Shown here in pieces: positions 1-8,623 of a stretch of DNA of 64,000 nt. The translations under genes were made by a program, and so were the position numbers. Below the pieces are notes generated by a model. The model did no database searches. It was not told the DNA's origin and was given only the letters and a program-made list of their open reading frames with translations. This DNA comes from Pseudacidovorax sp. RU35E. GTDB taxonomy: Bacteria > Pseudomonadota > Gammaproteobacteria > Burkholderiales > Burkholderiaceae_C. How positions within the stretch are numbered: the stretch's first letter is position 1; every line of letters begins with the position of its first letter. Location of the stretch: contig NZ_FTMY01000005.1 in NCBI RefSeq assembly GCF_900156165.1, positions 344,713 to 408,712 on the forward strand, in the 5' to 3' direction.

Positions 1-1
1 G

Positions 2-3000
2 CGCGCCCTGCAGGACCTGGGCATCGCCAGCGTGGCCGTGCATGCGCAGGACGATGCGCAGGCCCTGCACGCGCAGCTGGCCGACGTGGCCGTGCCGCTG
101 GCGGCCACGGGGCCGTCGGCGTATCTCGACATCGACGCGCTGCTGGACATCGCCCGCGCGCAGGGCTGCGATGCGGTGCATCCCGGCTATGGCTTCCTGA
201 GCGAGCGGGCCGACTTCGCGCAGGCCTGCGCGAAGGCCGGGCTGGTCTTCATCGGGCCGACGCCGGAGCAGCTGGCGCTGTTCGGCGACAAGGCCCGCGC
301 CCGCGCGCTGGCCCAGCAATGCGATGTGCCGGTCATGCCGGGCAGTGCCGGCGCGGTGACGTTGCAGGAAGCCCAGGCCTTCTTCGCCGGGCAGGCGAAG
401 GACGGCGCGGGCGTGATGATCAAGGCCATCGGCGGCGGCGGCGGGCGCGGCATGCGCGCCGTGCTGCGGGCCGACGATGTGGCCGAGGCCCATGCCCGTT
501 GCGTCTCCGAGGCCCGCGCGGCCTTCGGTGTCGAGGGCGTGTACGTGGAACGGCTGATGCCGCGCGCCCGCCACATCGAGATCCAGGTGCTGGGCGATGG
601 CGAGGCCGTCGCCAGCCTGGGCGAGCGCGAATGCACGCTGCAGCGCCGCTTCCAGAAGCTGGTGGAGATCGCGCCCAGCCCGACCTTGTCCGAGCCCCTG
701 CGCGCGGCCCTCACGCAGGCTGCGCTGCGCATGGCGCAGGCGGTGGGCTACCTGGGCCTGGGCACCTTCGAGTTCCTGGTGGACGAATCGTCGGCCACGC
801 TGCCCTGGGTCTTCATCGAAGCCAATCCGCGCCTGCAGGTGGAGCACACGGTGACCGAGGCCGTCACCGGGCTCGACCTGGTGCAGCTGCAACTGGCCGT
901 GCTGGCCGGCCAGCGGCTGCAGGCGCTGGGCGTCGCGCCGCAGCGCACGGCCGCGCAGCAGGGCTTCGCCATCCAGTGGCGCATCAATGCCGAGACGCTG
1001 GACGCGCAGGGCAACGCCCGCCCGTCAGGTGGCCGGCTTGCGCGCTTCGACATGCCTTCCGGCCCCGGTGTGCGTGTGGACACCCACGGCTATGCGGGCC
1101 TCGCGCCCTCGCCGCACTACGACACGCTGCTGGCCAAGCTGATCGTCGCCAGCCGCAGCAGCGACTTCGCCGACGTGCGGCGCCGAAGCCTGCGCGCGCT
1201 GGCCGAATGCCGCATCGAGGGCATGGCCACCAACCTGCCGCTGCTGCGGGCCATCGGCGCGCGGCCGGAGTTCGCCCGGCAGGACGTGCACACCCGCTTC
1301 GTCGAGGCGCACCTGGGCGAGCTGCTGACCGCGGCCGAGACGATGGCGGCGCGCGCCGCGTCCATGCCGTCCGCTGAAGACGCTCCCGCTGCGACGCAGG
1401 ACGAGCCGGACGATGGCCTCATCCACGTCCGCGCCCCCATGCCCGCCCGCCTCGTGCAGTTCGATGTCGCCATCGGCGACGTGGTGCCCGCCGGCGCGCA
1501 GCTTGGCGTGCTGGAGTCCATGAAGATGGAGCACCTGCTGCAGGCCGCTGAGCCCGGCCGCGTGCTCGCGCTGCTGGCCACCGCAGGCGACTACCTGGCC
1601 GAAGGCCAGCCGCTGGTGCAGCTCGAACCCGTCGACGCCCAGCAGGCCGGCGAGCAGCAGGGGGCCTCTGTCGACCCCGGCCACATCCGCCCGGACCTGC
1701 AGCGCGTCATCGACCGCCATGCGCCCACGCTGGACGCTAACCGCCCGCAGGCCGTCGCCAAGCGCCATGCGCAGGGCGGCCGCACGGCGCGCGAGAACAT
1801 CGCCGACCTGTGCGCACTCGATGCCGACCCCGGCAACTTCATCGAATACGGCCAGCTCGCCATTGCCGCGCAGACCCGCCGCCGCAGCCTGGAGGACCTG
1901 GTCGCCAACACGCCGGCCGACGGCATGGTGACGGGTATCGGCAGTGTGAATGCCGACCTCTTCGGCGCCGAGGCCTCGCGCTGCGTGGTGATGGCCTACG
2001 ACTACACCGTGCTGGCCGGCACCCAGGGCATGCGCAACCACCACAAGAAGGACCGCATGCTGGCGCTGGCCCATCAGCTCAAGCTGCCGGTGGTGCTGTT
2101 TGCCGAAGGCGGCGGCGGCCGGCCGGGCGATGTGGATATGCCCATCGTCGCCGGCCTCAACAACCACACTTTCAGCCAGTACGCCGCGCTGTCGGGCGTG
2201 GTGCCGGTGGTAGGCATCGCTCACGGCCGCTGCTTCGCGGGCAATGCGGCGCTGCTGGGCTGCAGCGACGTGATCATCGCGACGAAGAAGAGCAACATCG
2301 GCATGAGCGGCCCCGCCATGATCGAAGGCGGCGGGTTGGGCCGCTTTGCGCCGGAGCAGATCGGGCCCAGCCCGGTGCAGTCGCGCAACGGCGTGATCGA
2401 CATCCTGGTGGAGGACGAGGCCGAGGCCACGGCGGCGGCGCGGCAGTACCTGTCGTACTTCCAGGGCCGCACGGCGAAGTGGGAGGCCGCAGACGCACGC
2501 CTGCTGCGCCAGGCCGTGCCCGAGAACCGGCTGCGCGTGTACGACGTGCGCGCCGTCCTGCGCGGCCTGGTCGACACCGGCTCGGTGCTGGAACTGCGCG
2601 CCGGCTTCGGTGCCGGGATGGTGACGGCCCTGGCGCGCATCGAGGGCCGGCCGGTGGGCGTGCTGGCCAACAACCCGCGCCACCTGGGCGGCGCCATCGA
2701 CGTCGAGGCGGCTGACAAGGCCGCGCGCTTCATGCAGCTGTGCAATGCCCATGGCCTGCCGCTGGTGGCGCTGTGCGACACGCCCGGCTTCATGGTCGGC
2801 CCCGACGTCGAGGCGCAGGCGCAGGTGCGGCATGTGTCCCGGATGTTCATGGTGGCCTCGCACCTGCGCGTGCCCTACTTCACCGTGGTGCTGCGCAAGG
2901 GCTACGGCCTGGGGGCGCAGGCCATGGCGGCGGGCGGCTTCGACGCGCCCGTGTTCACTGTCGCCTGGCCCACGGGCGAGTTCGGTGCCATGGGGCTGGA

Positions 3001-3244
3001 AGGGGCCGTGCGCCTGGGCTTCCGCAAGGAGCTGGAGGCGGTGGCCGAAGGCGCCGGGCGCGACGCGCTGTTCAAGGAGCTGGTCGACCGCCAGTACGCC
3101 GACGGTCAGGCCGTCAACATGGCGCAGACGCTGGAGATCGATGCCGTGATCGACCCGGCCGACACGCGCGCCTGGCTGGTGCGCGGCCTGGCATCGGCCG
3201 GTCGCCCGCAGGAACCGGCCAAGCCCTACGTCGACACGTGGTGA
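2..3244 (+). CDS. Fused acyl-CoA carboxylase (biotin carboxylase, biotinyl and carboxyltransferase domains), 5' partial
   Basis: This single chain should carry out the whole biotin-dependent carboxylation of an acyl-CoA. The frame is open to the window edge, and its first residues (RALQDLGIASVAVHAQ) match the early part of biotin carboxylases, so about 20 residues lie upstream; the GTG at 32 is not the true start. Numbering from 32, the ATP-grasp biotin carboxylase covers about 1-440 (glycine loop GGGGGRGMR near 134, EANPRLQVEHTVTE near 265). The biotinyl domain follows with ESMKMEH, the biotinylated lysine being residue 498. The carboxyltransferase halves run from about 580 to 1070. Separate subunits are the common arrangement for acetyl-, propionyl- and methylcrotonyl-CoA carboxylases; all-in-one chains of this type are known in Burkholderiales, but their substrate cannot be read from sequence. 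The neighbour downstream is unrelated. Confidence 0.9.
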   Translation, partial: RALQDLGIASVAVHAQDDAQALHAQLADVAVPLAATGPSAYLDIDALLDIARAQGCDAVHPGYGFLSERADFAQACAKAGLVFIGPTPEQLALFGDKARARALAQQCDVPVMPGSAGAVTLQEAQAFFAGQAKDGAGVMIKAIGGGGGRGMRAVLRADDVAEAHARCVSEARAAFGVEGVYVERLMPRARHIEIQVLGDGEAVASLGERECTLQRRFQKLVEIAPSPTLSEPLRAALTQAALRMAQAVGYLGLGTFEFLVDESSATLPWVFIEANPRLQVEHTVTEAVTGLDLVQLQLAVLAGQRLQALGVAPQRTAAQQGFAIQWRINAETLDAQGNARPSGGRLARFDMPSGPGVRVDTHGYAGLAPSPHYDTLLAKLIVASRSSDFADVRRRSLRALAECRIEGMATNLPLLRAIGARPEFARQDVHTRFVEAHLGELLTAAETMAARAASMPSAEDAPAATQDEPDDGLIHVRAPMPARLVQFDVAIGDVVPAGAQLGVLESMKMEHLLQAAEPGRVLALLATAGDYLAEGQPLVQLEPVDAQQAGEQQGASVDPGHIRPDLQRVIDRHAPTLDANRPQAVAKRHAQGGRTARENIADLCALDADPGNFIEYGQLAIAAQTRRRSLEDLVANTPADGMVTGIGSVNADLFGAEASRCVVMAYDYTVLAGTQGMRNHHKKDRMLALAHQLKLPVVLFAEGGGGRPGDVDMPIVAGLNNHTFSQYAALSGVVPVVGIAHGRCFAGNAALLGCSDVIIATKKSNIGMSGPAMIEGGGLGRFAPEQIGPSPVQSRNGVIDILVEDEAEATAAARQYLSYFQGRTAKWEAADARLLRQAVPENRLRVYDVRAVLRGLVDTGSVLELRAGFGAGMVTALARIEGRPVGVLANNPRHLGGAIDVEAADKAARFMQLCNAHGLPLVALCDTPGFMVGPDVEAQAQVRHVSRMFMVASHLRVPYFTVVLRKGYGLGAQAMAAGGFDAPVFTVAWPTGEFGAMGLEGAVRLGFRKELEAVAEGAGRDALFKELVDRQYADGQAVNMAQTLEIDAVIDPADTRAWLVRGLASAGRPQEPAKPYVDTW

Positions 3245-3308
3245 GTCCTGGCAGGCGGGATGCCCCGCCCGCGCCTAAGGTGGCGGGTTGTCCACTGCCG
3301 CTCGCACG

Positions 3309-4547
3309 ATGTCCCTCCTTCCCTGGCGTGGTTTCTGCGCCGCGCTCGTCCTTGGCCTGATCGCACTGGGCGTGCATGCCGCACCTGGCTGGACCGCCGC
3401 CTGGGCAGCGGCGCCCCAGAATTTCGACGCACTGCCGCAATTGCCGGGCGTGCCCGCTGCTCCCAAGTGGATGGTGCAGGGCACTGTCCGGCAGCAACTC
3501 ACCCCAGCCCTGAATGGCAAGCAGGTGCGGGTGCGCTTCTCCAACCGCTTCGGCCAGCGGCCGCTGCGTATCGCGGCCGCCACCGTGGCCCTGGGCACCG
3601 GGGGCGGCAACCTGTCGCCCGGCACACTGCAGCCCCTGCTGATGGACGGCCGCGCCGCTTTCGAGGTTCCGCCTGGACAGGAGCGCTGGACCGATGGCGC
3701 CGCCCTGGCGGTGCAGGCCGGCCAGTCCGTGATGGTGAGCTTTGCGTTGGCCGAGGCCGTGCCGGCCACGGTGGTGCATCGCCTGCCGGCAGGAGGTGCC
3801 TGGGCGGTGGCGGGCGACCAGACCCGGGCCGCCCGGTTGCGCGATGCGCAACGTCCGCCGTGGAACCTGTTCGTCACCGGGCTGGATGTGAAGCCGCCCA
3901 GGCCCGCGAATGTGGTGGTCGCCTTCGGCGATTCGATCACCGAAGGCTCCGGCGCCGAGAGCGGTTCCGGCGCCGCCCGCTATCCACAGCGCCTGGGCGT
4001 GCGTCTGCAGGACAACGATGGGCGCATGCCGGTGGCCGTGATCAATGCCGGCATCGGCGGCAATCGCCTGCTGGCCGATGTCGCGGGGCCGAGCGGCCTG
4101 TCGCGCTTCGATGCCGATGTGCTGCAGCAGAGCGGGGCGACCCATGTCGTGGTGCTCATCGGCATCAACGACATCGGCTTCGGCACCTTCCAGGGCAAGG
4201 TTCTGCCCGGATTCCATCCGCCGAGCGCGCAGGCGCTCACGGCAGGGTTGCAGCAGCTGGTGGACCGGGCCCGGGCGCGCGGACTGAAGGTGCTGCTGGG
4301 CACGCTGCTGCCTTTCGAGGGGTCGGGCTACTGGAGCGAGGCCAACGAGGCCAAGCGAGAGGCGGTCAATCGCTGGATCCGCGGCCGGCAGGACGTGGGC
4401 GTGATCGATTTCGATGCCGCGCTCCAGGACCCGGCGCACCCGCGTCGGCTGGCCGAACGCTACGACAGTGGCGATCACCTGCACCCCAACGCCGCGGGCA
4501 CGGCCGCCATGGCGCAGGCGGCCGATGTGCCGCTGCTTCGGGAGTGA
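3309..4547 (+). CDS. Secreted SGNH/GDSL-family hydrolase
   Basis: A probable exported esterase or lipase-like hydrolase. A classic signal peptide (MSLLPWRGFCAALVLGLIAL, cleaved around VHAA) is followed by a beta-rich region of about 170 residues and then the SGNH core. Block I is AFGDSITEGSG with the nucleophile Ser, block II is NAGIGGNR, block III is GINDIG, and block V is DHLHPN with the catalytic Asp and His. A TTG codon 21 nt upstream (3288) would add seven residues, but the ATG at 3309 puts the signal peptide at the extreme N terminus and is preferred. The substrate is unknown. The gene stands alone, 64 nt after the carboxylase. Confidence 0.85.
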   Translation: MSLLPWRGFCAALVLGLIALGVHAAPGWTAAWAAAPQNFDALPQLPGVPAAPKWMVQGTVRQQLTPALNGKQVRVRFSNRFGQRPLRIAAATVALGTGGGNLSPGTLQPLLMDGRAAFEVPPGQERWTDGAALAVQAGQSVMVSFALAEAVPATVVHRLPAGGAWAVAGDQTRAARLRDAQRPPWNLFVTGLDVKPPRPANVVVAFGDSITEGSGAESGSGAARYPQRLGVRLQDNDGRMPVAVINAGIGGNRLLADVAGPSGLSRFDADVLQQSGATHVVVLIGINDIGFGTFQGKVLPGFHPPSAQALTAGLQQLVDRARARGLKVLLGTLLPFEGSGYWSEANEAKREAVNRWIRGRQDVGVIDFDAALQDPAHPRRLAERYDSGDHLHPNAAGTAAMAQAADVPLLRE

Positions 4548-4681
4548 CACCGGCAGTGGGCGGCCTGCGCGCCGCCTCCCGCGCGGGATACAGCTTCACA
4601 CAAGCATTTGCCTTGCGCTGACGTGGCGTTGACACCCGCGGCGCACCATCAAGGCTCCAACACTTCATGAGGAAGCAACCC

Positions 4682-5068
4682 ATGAAAAAGAGCATCACCG
4701 CCGTCGCCCTGTCCATGGGCACCGCCACCCTTCTTTCCCTGGGCGCCATCGCCATCCCGGCCTCCGCCCAGGCGCAGCCGGTCATCAATGTGCAGATCGG
4801 CCAGCCCCCGCCGCCCCCCCGCGCGGAGCGTGTCCCGCCGCCGCGTCGCGGCTATGTGTGGGCGCCCGGCCACTGGGAAGCTCGTCGCGGCCAGTACGTG
4901 TGGACGCGAGGCCAGTGGGTCAAGGCCCGCCCTGGCTATGCCTACCGTGCGCCGGAGTGGCGCGAGCGTGGCGGGCGCTGGGAGTACAACCGCGGTCGCT
5001 GGGACCGTGATGGCGATGGCGTGCCCAATCGACGCGACAGCCGCCCCGGCAACCCGTATCGGAACTGA
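4682..5068 (+). CDS. Small exported protein with WxxGxW-type repeats
   Basis: A 128-residue protein with an Ala-terminated signal peptide (MKKSITAVALSMGTATLL, cleaved near ASAQA). It continues with a proline-rich linker and then repeated Tyr/Trp units (YVWAPGHWEARRGQYVW, RGQWVKAR, YRAPEWRERGG, RGRWDRDGDG). This is the YXWXPGHW-type repeat found in many small envelope proteins of Burkholderiales, of unknown function. The C-terminal DRDGDGVPNRRD looks like a single calcium-binding loop of the thrombospondin-type-3 or dockerin kind. GAGGAAG lies 7 nt upstream of this ATG, so it is preferred over an in-frame ATG at 4667. The gene converges on lrgB. Confidence 0.75.
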   Translation: MKKSITAVALSMGTATLLSLGAIAIPASAQAQPVINVQIGQPPPPPRAERVPPPRRGYVWAPGHWEARRGQYVWTRGQWVKARPGYAYRAPEWRERGGRWEYNRGRWDRDGDGVPNRRDSRPGNPYRN

Positions 5069-5098
5069 CCTCCGCAGCCCCTGGGCTGCTCCACGGAC

Positions 5099-5827
5099 CT
5101 AGCCGATCAGCTTGAAGATCAGCGGCATGAGCAGGGCTGACAGCACCACCTGCAGGCCCAGGGCCAGCCCCGCATAGGCACCGGCGTCGGCATTGACCTG
5201 CAGGGCCCGTGCCGCGCCGATGCCGTGCGCGGCAGTGCCGAGGGCGAATCCTCGCGCTGTCCAGCCTGTGCCGGCCGCCGGCACGCGCAGCAGGTCGAAC
5301 AGGTACTTGCCTGTCAGCGCGCCCACCATGCCGGTGAGCACCGCGAAGACGGCCGAAAGGGCGGGCACGCCGCCGATCTTCTCGGCGATGCCCATCGCCA
5401 CCGGCGCCGTCACCGACTTGGGCGCCATCGACAGCACCACGTCCTTCGGCAGACCGAACAGCCAAGCGAGCAGCACGGCCGACGCGCCGGCCGCCGCGCC
5501 GCCAAGCAGCGCCGCCATCAGGAGGCGCGGCCCCCGTGCACGCAGCTCGGCCCGCCGCTCCCACAAGGGCCAGGCCAGTGCCACCACGGCCGGGCCCAGC
5601 AGGAAGTGGATGAACTGCGCGCCGGAGAAGTAGGTGGGATAGCGCACCCCTGTGGCGGTCAGCAGCAGGGCCAGCACCACCACCGACCACATCACAGGAT
5701 TGGCCCAGGGCGCGCCCTGCATCCGGCCGTAGAACGCCTGCGCCAACAGGTAGACCACCAGCGTGGCCGTCAGCCCGAACAACGGCGTGGCCGACAGGTA
5801 GACCCAGAGTTCGACGAAGTGCGGCAT
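5099..5827 (-). CDS. lrgB: LrgB/CidB-family membrane protein
   Basis: A hydrophobic 242-residue inner-membrane protein with about seven membrane segments and the family signature MAPKSVTAPVAMGIAEKIGG followed by AVFAVLTGMVGALTGKYL. Members of the family work with LrgA/CidA holin-like partners and have been linked to murein hydrolase control and, in plants and some bacteria, to export of glycolate or pyruvate-type metabolites. Its ATG overlaps the stop of the upstream lrgA by one base (TGATG), so the two are translationally coupled. Glycolate oxidase subunit glcD lies just upstream on the same strand, which makes a glycolate connection attractive but unproven. Confidence 0.88.
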   Translation of the reverse strand: MPHFVELWVYLSATPLFGLTATLVVYLLAQAFYGRMQGAPWANPVMWSVVVLALLLTATGVRYPTYFSGAQFIHFLLGPAVVALAWPLWERRAELRARGPRLLMAALLGGAAAGASAVLLAWLFGLPKDVVLSMAPKSVTAPVAMGIAEKIGGVPALSAVFAVLTGMVGALTGKYLFDLLRVPAAGTGWTARGFALGTAAHGIGAARALQVNADAGAYAGLALGLQVVLSALLMPLIFKLIG

Positions 5828-6183
5828 CAGGCCTCCTCACTTGCCTTTGTCTGACGGCCGGCCTGCAGCACAAGCGCCGTGACCGCCAGCCCGATCCAGG
5901 TCGACAGCGCGATCACCAGCAGGATGCGCAGTCCGTAGTCCGCAAACAGCCCCAGGTGCGTCATCACGCCCACGCCCACGGGCACGAACAGCAGCGACAG
6001 GTGCGACAGCAGGAACTGCGCACACACCGCCACCGCCTCGCGGATGGCCGTCACGCGCAAGGCCGGCAGCAGCATCAGGAGGCCCAGCACCGGGCCGGGC
6101 AGCGGCAGGTGCAGTCCGCGGGAAATGAGCTCGCCCAGCGACTGGAAGACCAGCAGCCAGGCCAGGCCGCGCAAGCCCTGCAT
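5827..6183 (-). CDS. lrgA: LrgA/CidA-family holin-like protein
   Basis: A 118-residue, four-helix hydrophobic protein (MQGLRGLAWLLVFQSLGELI, LPGPVLGLLMLLPAL, FVPVGVGVMTHLGL) of the CidA/LrgA family. It sits 13 nt downstream of glcD and overlaps lrgB, so glcD-lrgA-lrgB probably form one unit. The family is usually described as a holin-like regulator of murein hydrolase activity. The linkage to glycolate oxidation here favours a metabolite-transport role, which is an inference only. Confidence 0.87.
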   Translation of the reverse strand: MQGLRGLAWLLVFQSLGELISRGLHLPLPGPVLGLLMLLPALRVTAIREAVAVCAQFLLSHLSLLFVPVGVGVMTHLGLFADYGLRILLVIALSTWIGLAVTALVLQAGRQTKASEEA

Positions 6184-6196
6184 GCGTCGCCCTGCC

Positions 6197-7699
6197 TCAG
6201 AACCGGGGCAGCTCGGGGTGCGGCAGCCGCCCGCCGCGCACCACCTGCTTGCCGTATTCGGCGCAGCGCGCCAGCGTCGGGATCACCTTGCCGGGGTTGA
6301 GCAGACCCGCCGGATCGAAGGCGGCCTTCACCGCGAACATCTGGGCGTTCTCCTCGGCGGTGAACTGCACGCACATGCTGCTGAGCTTTTCGACGCCCAC
6401 ACCATGCTCGCCCGAGACGGTGCCGCCCATGGCGACGCTGGTCTCCAGGATGTCGGCGCCGAAGAGCTCGCAGCGGTGCAGCTCGTCGGGGTCGTTGGCG
6501 TCGAACAGCACCAGCGGATGCAGGTTGCCGTCGCCGGCATGGAAGACGTTGCAGCAGCGCAGCTTGTACTTCTTCTCCATCTCGGCGATGGCGAGGAGGA
6601 TGTCGGCCAGGCGCTTGCGCGGGATGGTCGAGTCCAGGCACATGTAGTCGGGGCTGATGCGGCCCGAGGCGGGGAAGGCGTTCTTGCGGCCGCTCCAGAA
6701 GCGCAGCCGCTCGTCCTCGGTCTGGCTGACGGTGAGTGCGGTGGCGCCGCAGCCGCGCAGCACCTCGCTCATGCGGCCGATCTCCTCGTCCACCTCTTCC
6801 GGTGTGCCGTCGGATTCGCACAGCAGGATGGCCGCGGCCGTGAGGTCGTAGCCGGCATGCACGAAGTCCTCGACGGCGGCCGTCATGGGCTTGTCCATCA
6901 TCTCCAGCCCGGCCGGGATGATGCCGGCGGCGATCACCGCCGCGACCGCGTCGCCAGCCTTCTGCACGTCGTCGAAGCTGGCCATGATGCAGCGCGCCAG
7001 CTGCGGCTTGGGCACGAGCCTGACGGTGACTTCGAGCGTCACGGCCAGCATGCCCTCGCTGCCGACGACCAGCGGCAGCAGGTCCAGGCCTGGCGCGTCC
7101 AGCGCCTCGCCACCGAACTCCACCTGCTCGCCGTCGGCCAGGAAGCCGCGCACCCGCAGCACGTTGTGCAGCGTCAGGCCGTACTTGAGGCAGTGCACGC
7201 CGCCGGAGTTCTCGGCCACGTTGCCGCCAATGGTGCAGGCGATCTGGCTGGAGGGGTCGGGCGCGTAATACAGGCCGTAGGGCGCGGCGGCCTCGCTGAT
7301 GGCCAGGTTGCGCACGCCGCACTGCACGGTAGCGGTGCGGGCGACGGGGTCGACTTTCAGGATCTGGTTGAAGCGGGCCAGCGACAGCGTCACGCCCTCG
7401 CCGTGCGGCATCGCGCCGCCCGAGAGGCCCGTGCCCGCGCCGCGCGCCACCACCGGCACGCCCAGGCCATGGCAGGTTCGAAGTACCGCCTGCACCTGGG
7501 CCTCGGTCTCGGGCAGCGCCACCACCAGCGGGCGCTGGCGGTAGGCGGTCAGGCCGTCGCATTCGTAGGGCGTGGTGTCCTCGTCCTGCCACAGCAGTGC
7601 ATGCGCCGGCAGCAGGGCGCCCAGGGCTCGCACCACCTGGGCCTGTCGTTCCGCGCGCTGGAAGTTCGAATGCTGGGCGGAGGTGGCGGGAGCGTTCAT
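6197..7699 (-). CDS. glcD: FAD-linked oxidase, glycolate oxidase subunit GlcD type
   Basis: A 500-residue flavoprotein that oxidises a 2-hydroxy acid, most likely glycolate, feeding electrons to the respiratory chain. The FAD-binding PCMH domain is clear: PVVARGAGTGLSGGAMPHGEG near residue 105 and IACTIGGNVAENSGGVHCLKYG near 160. The C-terminal oxidase domain carries NVFHAGDGNLHPLVLFD and GTVSGEHGVGVEKL. Length and order match E. coli GlcD (499 residues). The frame remains open upstream into purU, but MNAPATSAQHSN at 7699 is the sensible start. The partner subunits GlcE and GlcF are not in this window. A D-lactate or D-2-hydroxyacid dehydrogenase activity is the main alternative. Confidence 0.88.
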   Translation of the reverse strand: MNAPATSAQHSNFQRAERQAQVVRALGALLPAHALLWQDEDTTPYECDGLTAYRQRPLVVALPETEAQVQAVLRTCHGLGVPVVARGAGTGLSGGAMPHGEGVTLSLARFNQILKVDPVARTATVQCGVRNLAISEAAAPYGLYYAPDPSSQIACTIGGNVAENSGGVHCLKYGLTLHNVLRVRGFLADGEQVEFGGEALDAPGLDLLPLVVGSEGMLAVTLEVTVRLVPKPQLARCIMASFDDVQKAGDAVAAVIAAGIIPAGLEMMDKPMTAAVEDFVHAGYDLTAAAILLCESDGTPEEVDEEIGRMSEVLRGCGATALTVSQTEDERLRFWSGRKNAFPASGRISPDYMCLDSTIPRKRLADILLAIAEMEKKYKLRCCNVFHAGDGNLHPLVLFDANDPDELHRCELFGADILETSVAMGGTVSGEHGVGVEKLSSMCVQFTAEENAQMFAVKAAFDPAGLLNPGKVIPTLARCAEYGKQVVRGGRLPHPELPRF

Positions 7700-7722
7700 G
7701 GCGGGGCTCGCGATGAGAAGGG

Positions 7723-8568
7723 CTAGCGGAAGATCACCGTGCGGTGGCCGTTGAGCAGCACGCGGTGCTCGCTGTGCCACTTGACGGCGCGGGCCAGCAC
7801 CAGGCTTTCGGTGTCGCGGCCGCGGGCCGTGAGGTCCTCGACGGTGTCGGTGTGGTCGGCGCGGGCCACGTCCTGCTCGATGATGGGGCCTTCGTCCAGG
7901 TCGGCCGTCACGTAGTGGGCGGTGGCGCCGATCAGCTTCACGCCGCGGTCGTGGGCCTGATAGTAGGGCTTGGCGCCCTTGAAGCTCGGCAGGAAGCTGT
8001 GGTGGATGTTGATGGCCCGGCCGGCCAGCCGGCCGCACATCTCGTTCGACAGGATCTGCATGTAGCGCGCCAGCACCACCAGGTCGGCGCCCTCGGCCTC
8101 GATGATCTCCAGCTGCTTGGCCTCGGCCTGGGCCTTGGTAGCGGCGGTCACCGGGATGTGGTGGAAGGGCACGTTGTAGCTGGCGGCCAGCTGGTAGAAG
8201 TCGCGGTGGTTGCTGATGATGGCGCGGATGTCCACCGGCAGCAGGCCGCTCTTCCAGCGGAACAGCAGGTCGTTGAGGCAGTGACCTTCCTTGCTGACCA
8301 GCAGCACGGTCTTCATCGGCTGCTGGGCGGCGTGCAGCTTCCAGGCCATGCCGAAGCCGTCGGCCAGCGAGGCCAGCTGGCTGCGCAGCTCGGCCTCGGG
8401 CACGCCCTCGCAGGCGAAGCGCACGCGCATGAAGAACAGGCCCGTGCCATGGTCGTTGTACTGGGCGGCCTCTTCGATGTTGCCGCCCCGCTCCATCAGG
8501 AAGCCCGAGACGGCATGCACGATGCCGCGGCGGTCCGGGCAGGAAAGGGTCAGGATGTACGCGCTCAT
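7723..8568 (-). CDS. purU: Formyltetrahydrofolate deformylase
   Basis: It hydrolyses 10-formyltetrahydrofolate to formate and tetrahydrofolate, balancing one-carbon pools in the cytoplasm. The 281-residue chain has an N-terminal ACT domain (YILTLSCPDRRGIVHAVSGF) that senses glycine or methionine in characterised enzymes. The formyltransferase fold follows with INIHHSFLPSFKGAKPYYQA and the catalytic-region aspartate in TADLDEGPIIEQDV. The length is standard for the family. It is 23 nt upstream of glcD on the same strand. Glycolate, glyoxylate, glycine and one-carbon metabolism form a plausible shared theme. Confidence 0.93.
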   Translation of the reverse strand: MSAYILTLSCPDRRGIVHAVSGFLMERGGNIEEAAQYNDHGTGLFFMRVRFACEGVPEAELRSQLASLADGFGMAWKLHAAQQPMKTVLLVSKEGHCLNDLLFRWKSGLLPVDIRAIISNHRDFYQLAASYNVPFHHIPVTAATKAQAEAKQLEIIEAEGADLVVLARYMQILSNEMCGRLAGRAINIHHSFLPSFKGAKPYYQAHDRGVKLIGATAHYVTADLDEGPIIEQDVARADHTDTVEDLTARGRDTESLVLARAVKWHSEHRVLLNGHRTVIFR

Positions 8569-8623
8569 GAGGGGGCGGATTGTCGCAGCGCGCGCGGCGG
8601 GGTGTCGGCGGGCGCTCCAGGGC

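Noticed and set aside
5074..5089. GCAGCC-CCTG-GGCTGC hairpin between the WxxGxW gene and lrgB
   Set aside because: It is plausible as a weak stem but has no T-run; too little to call a terminator.
6197..8038. 613-residue version of GlcD
   Set aside because: The first 113 residues overlap purU in another frame; MNAPATSAQ at 7699 gives the standard 500-residue protein.
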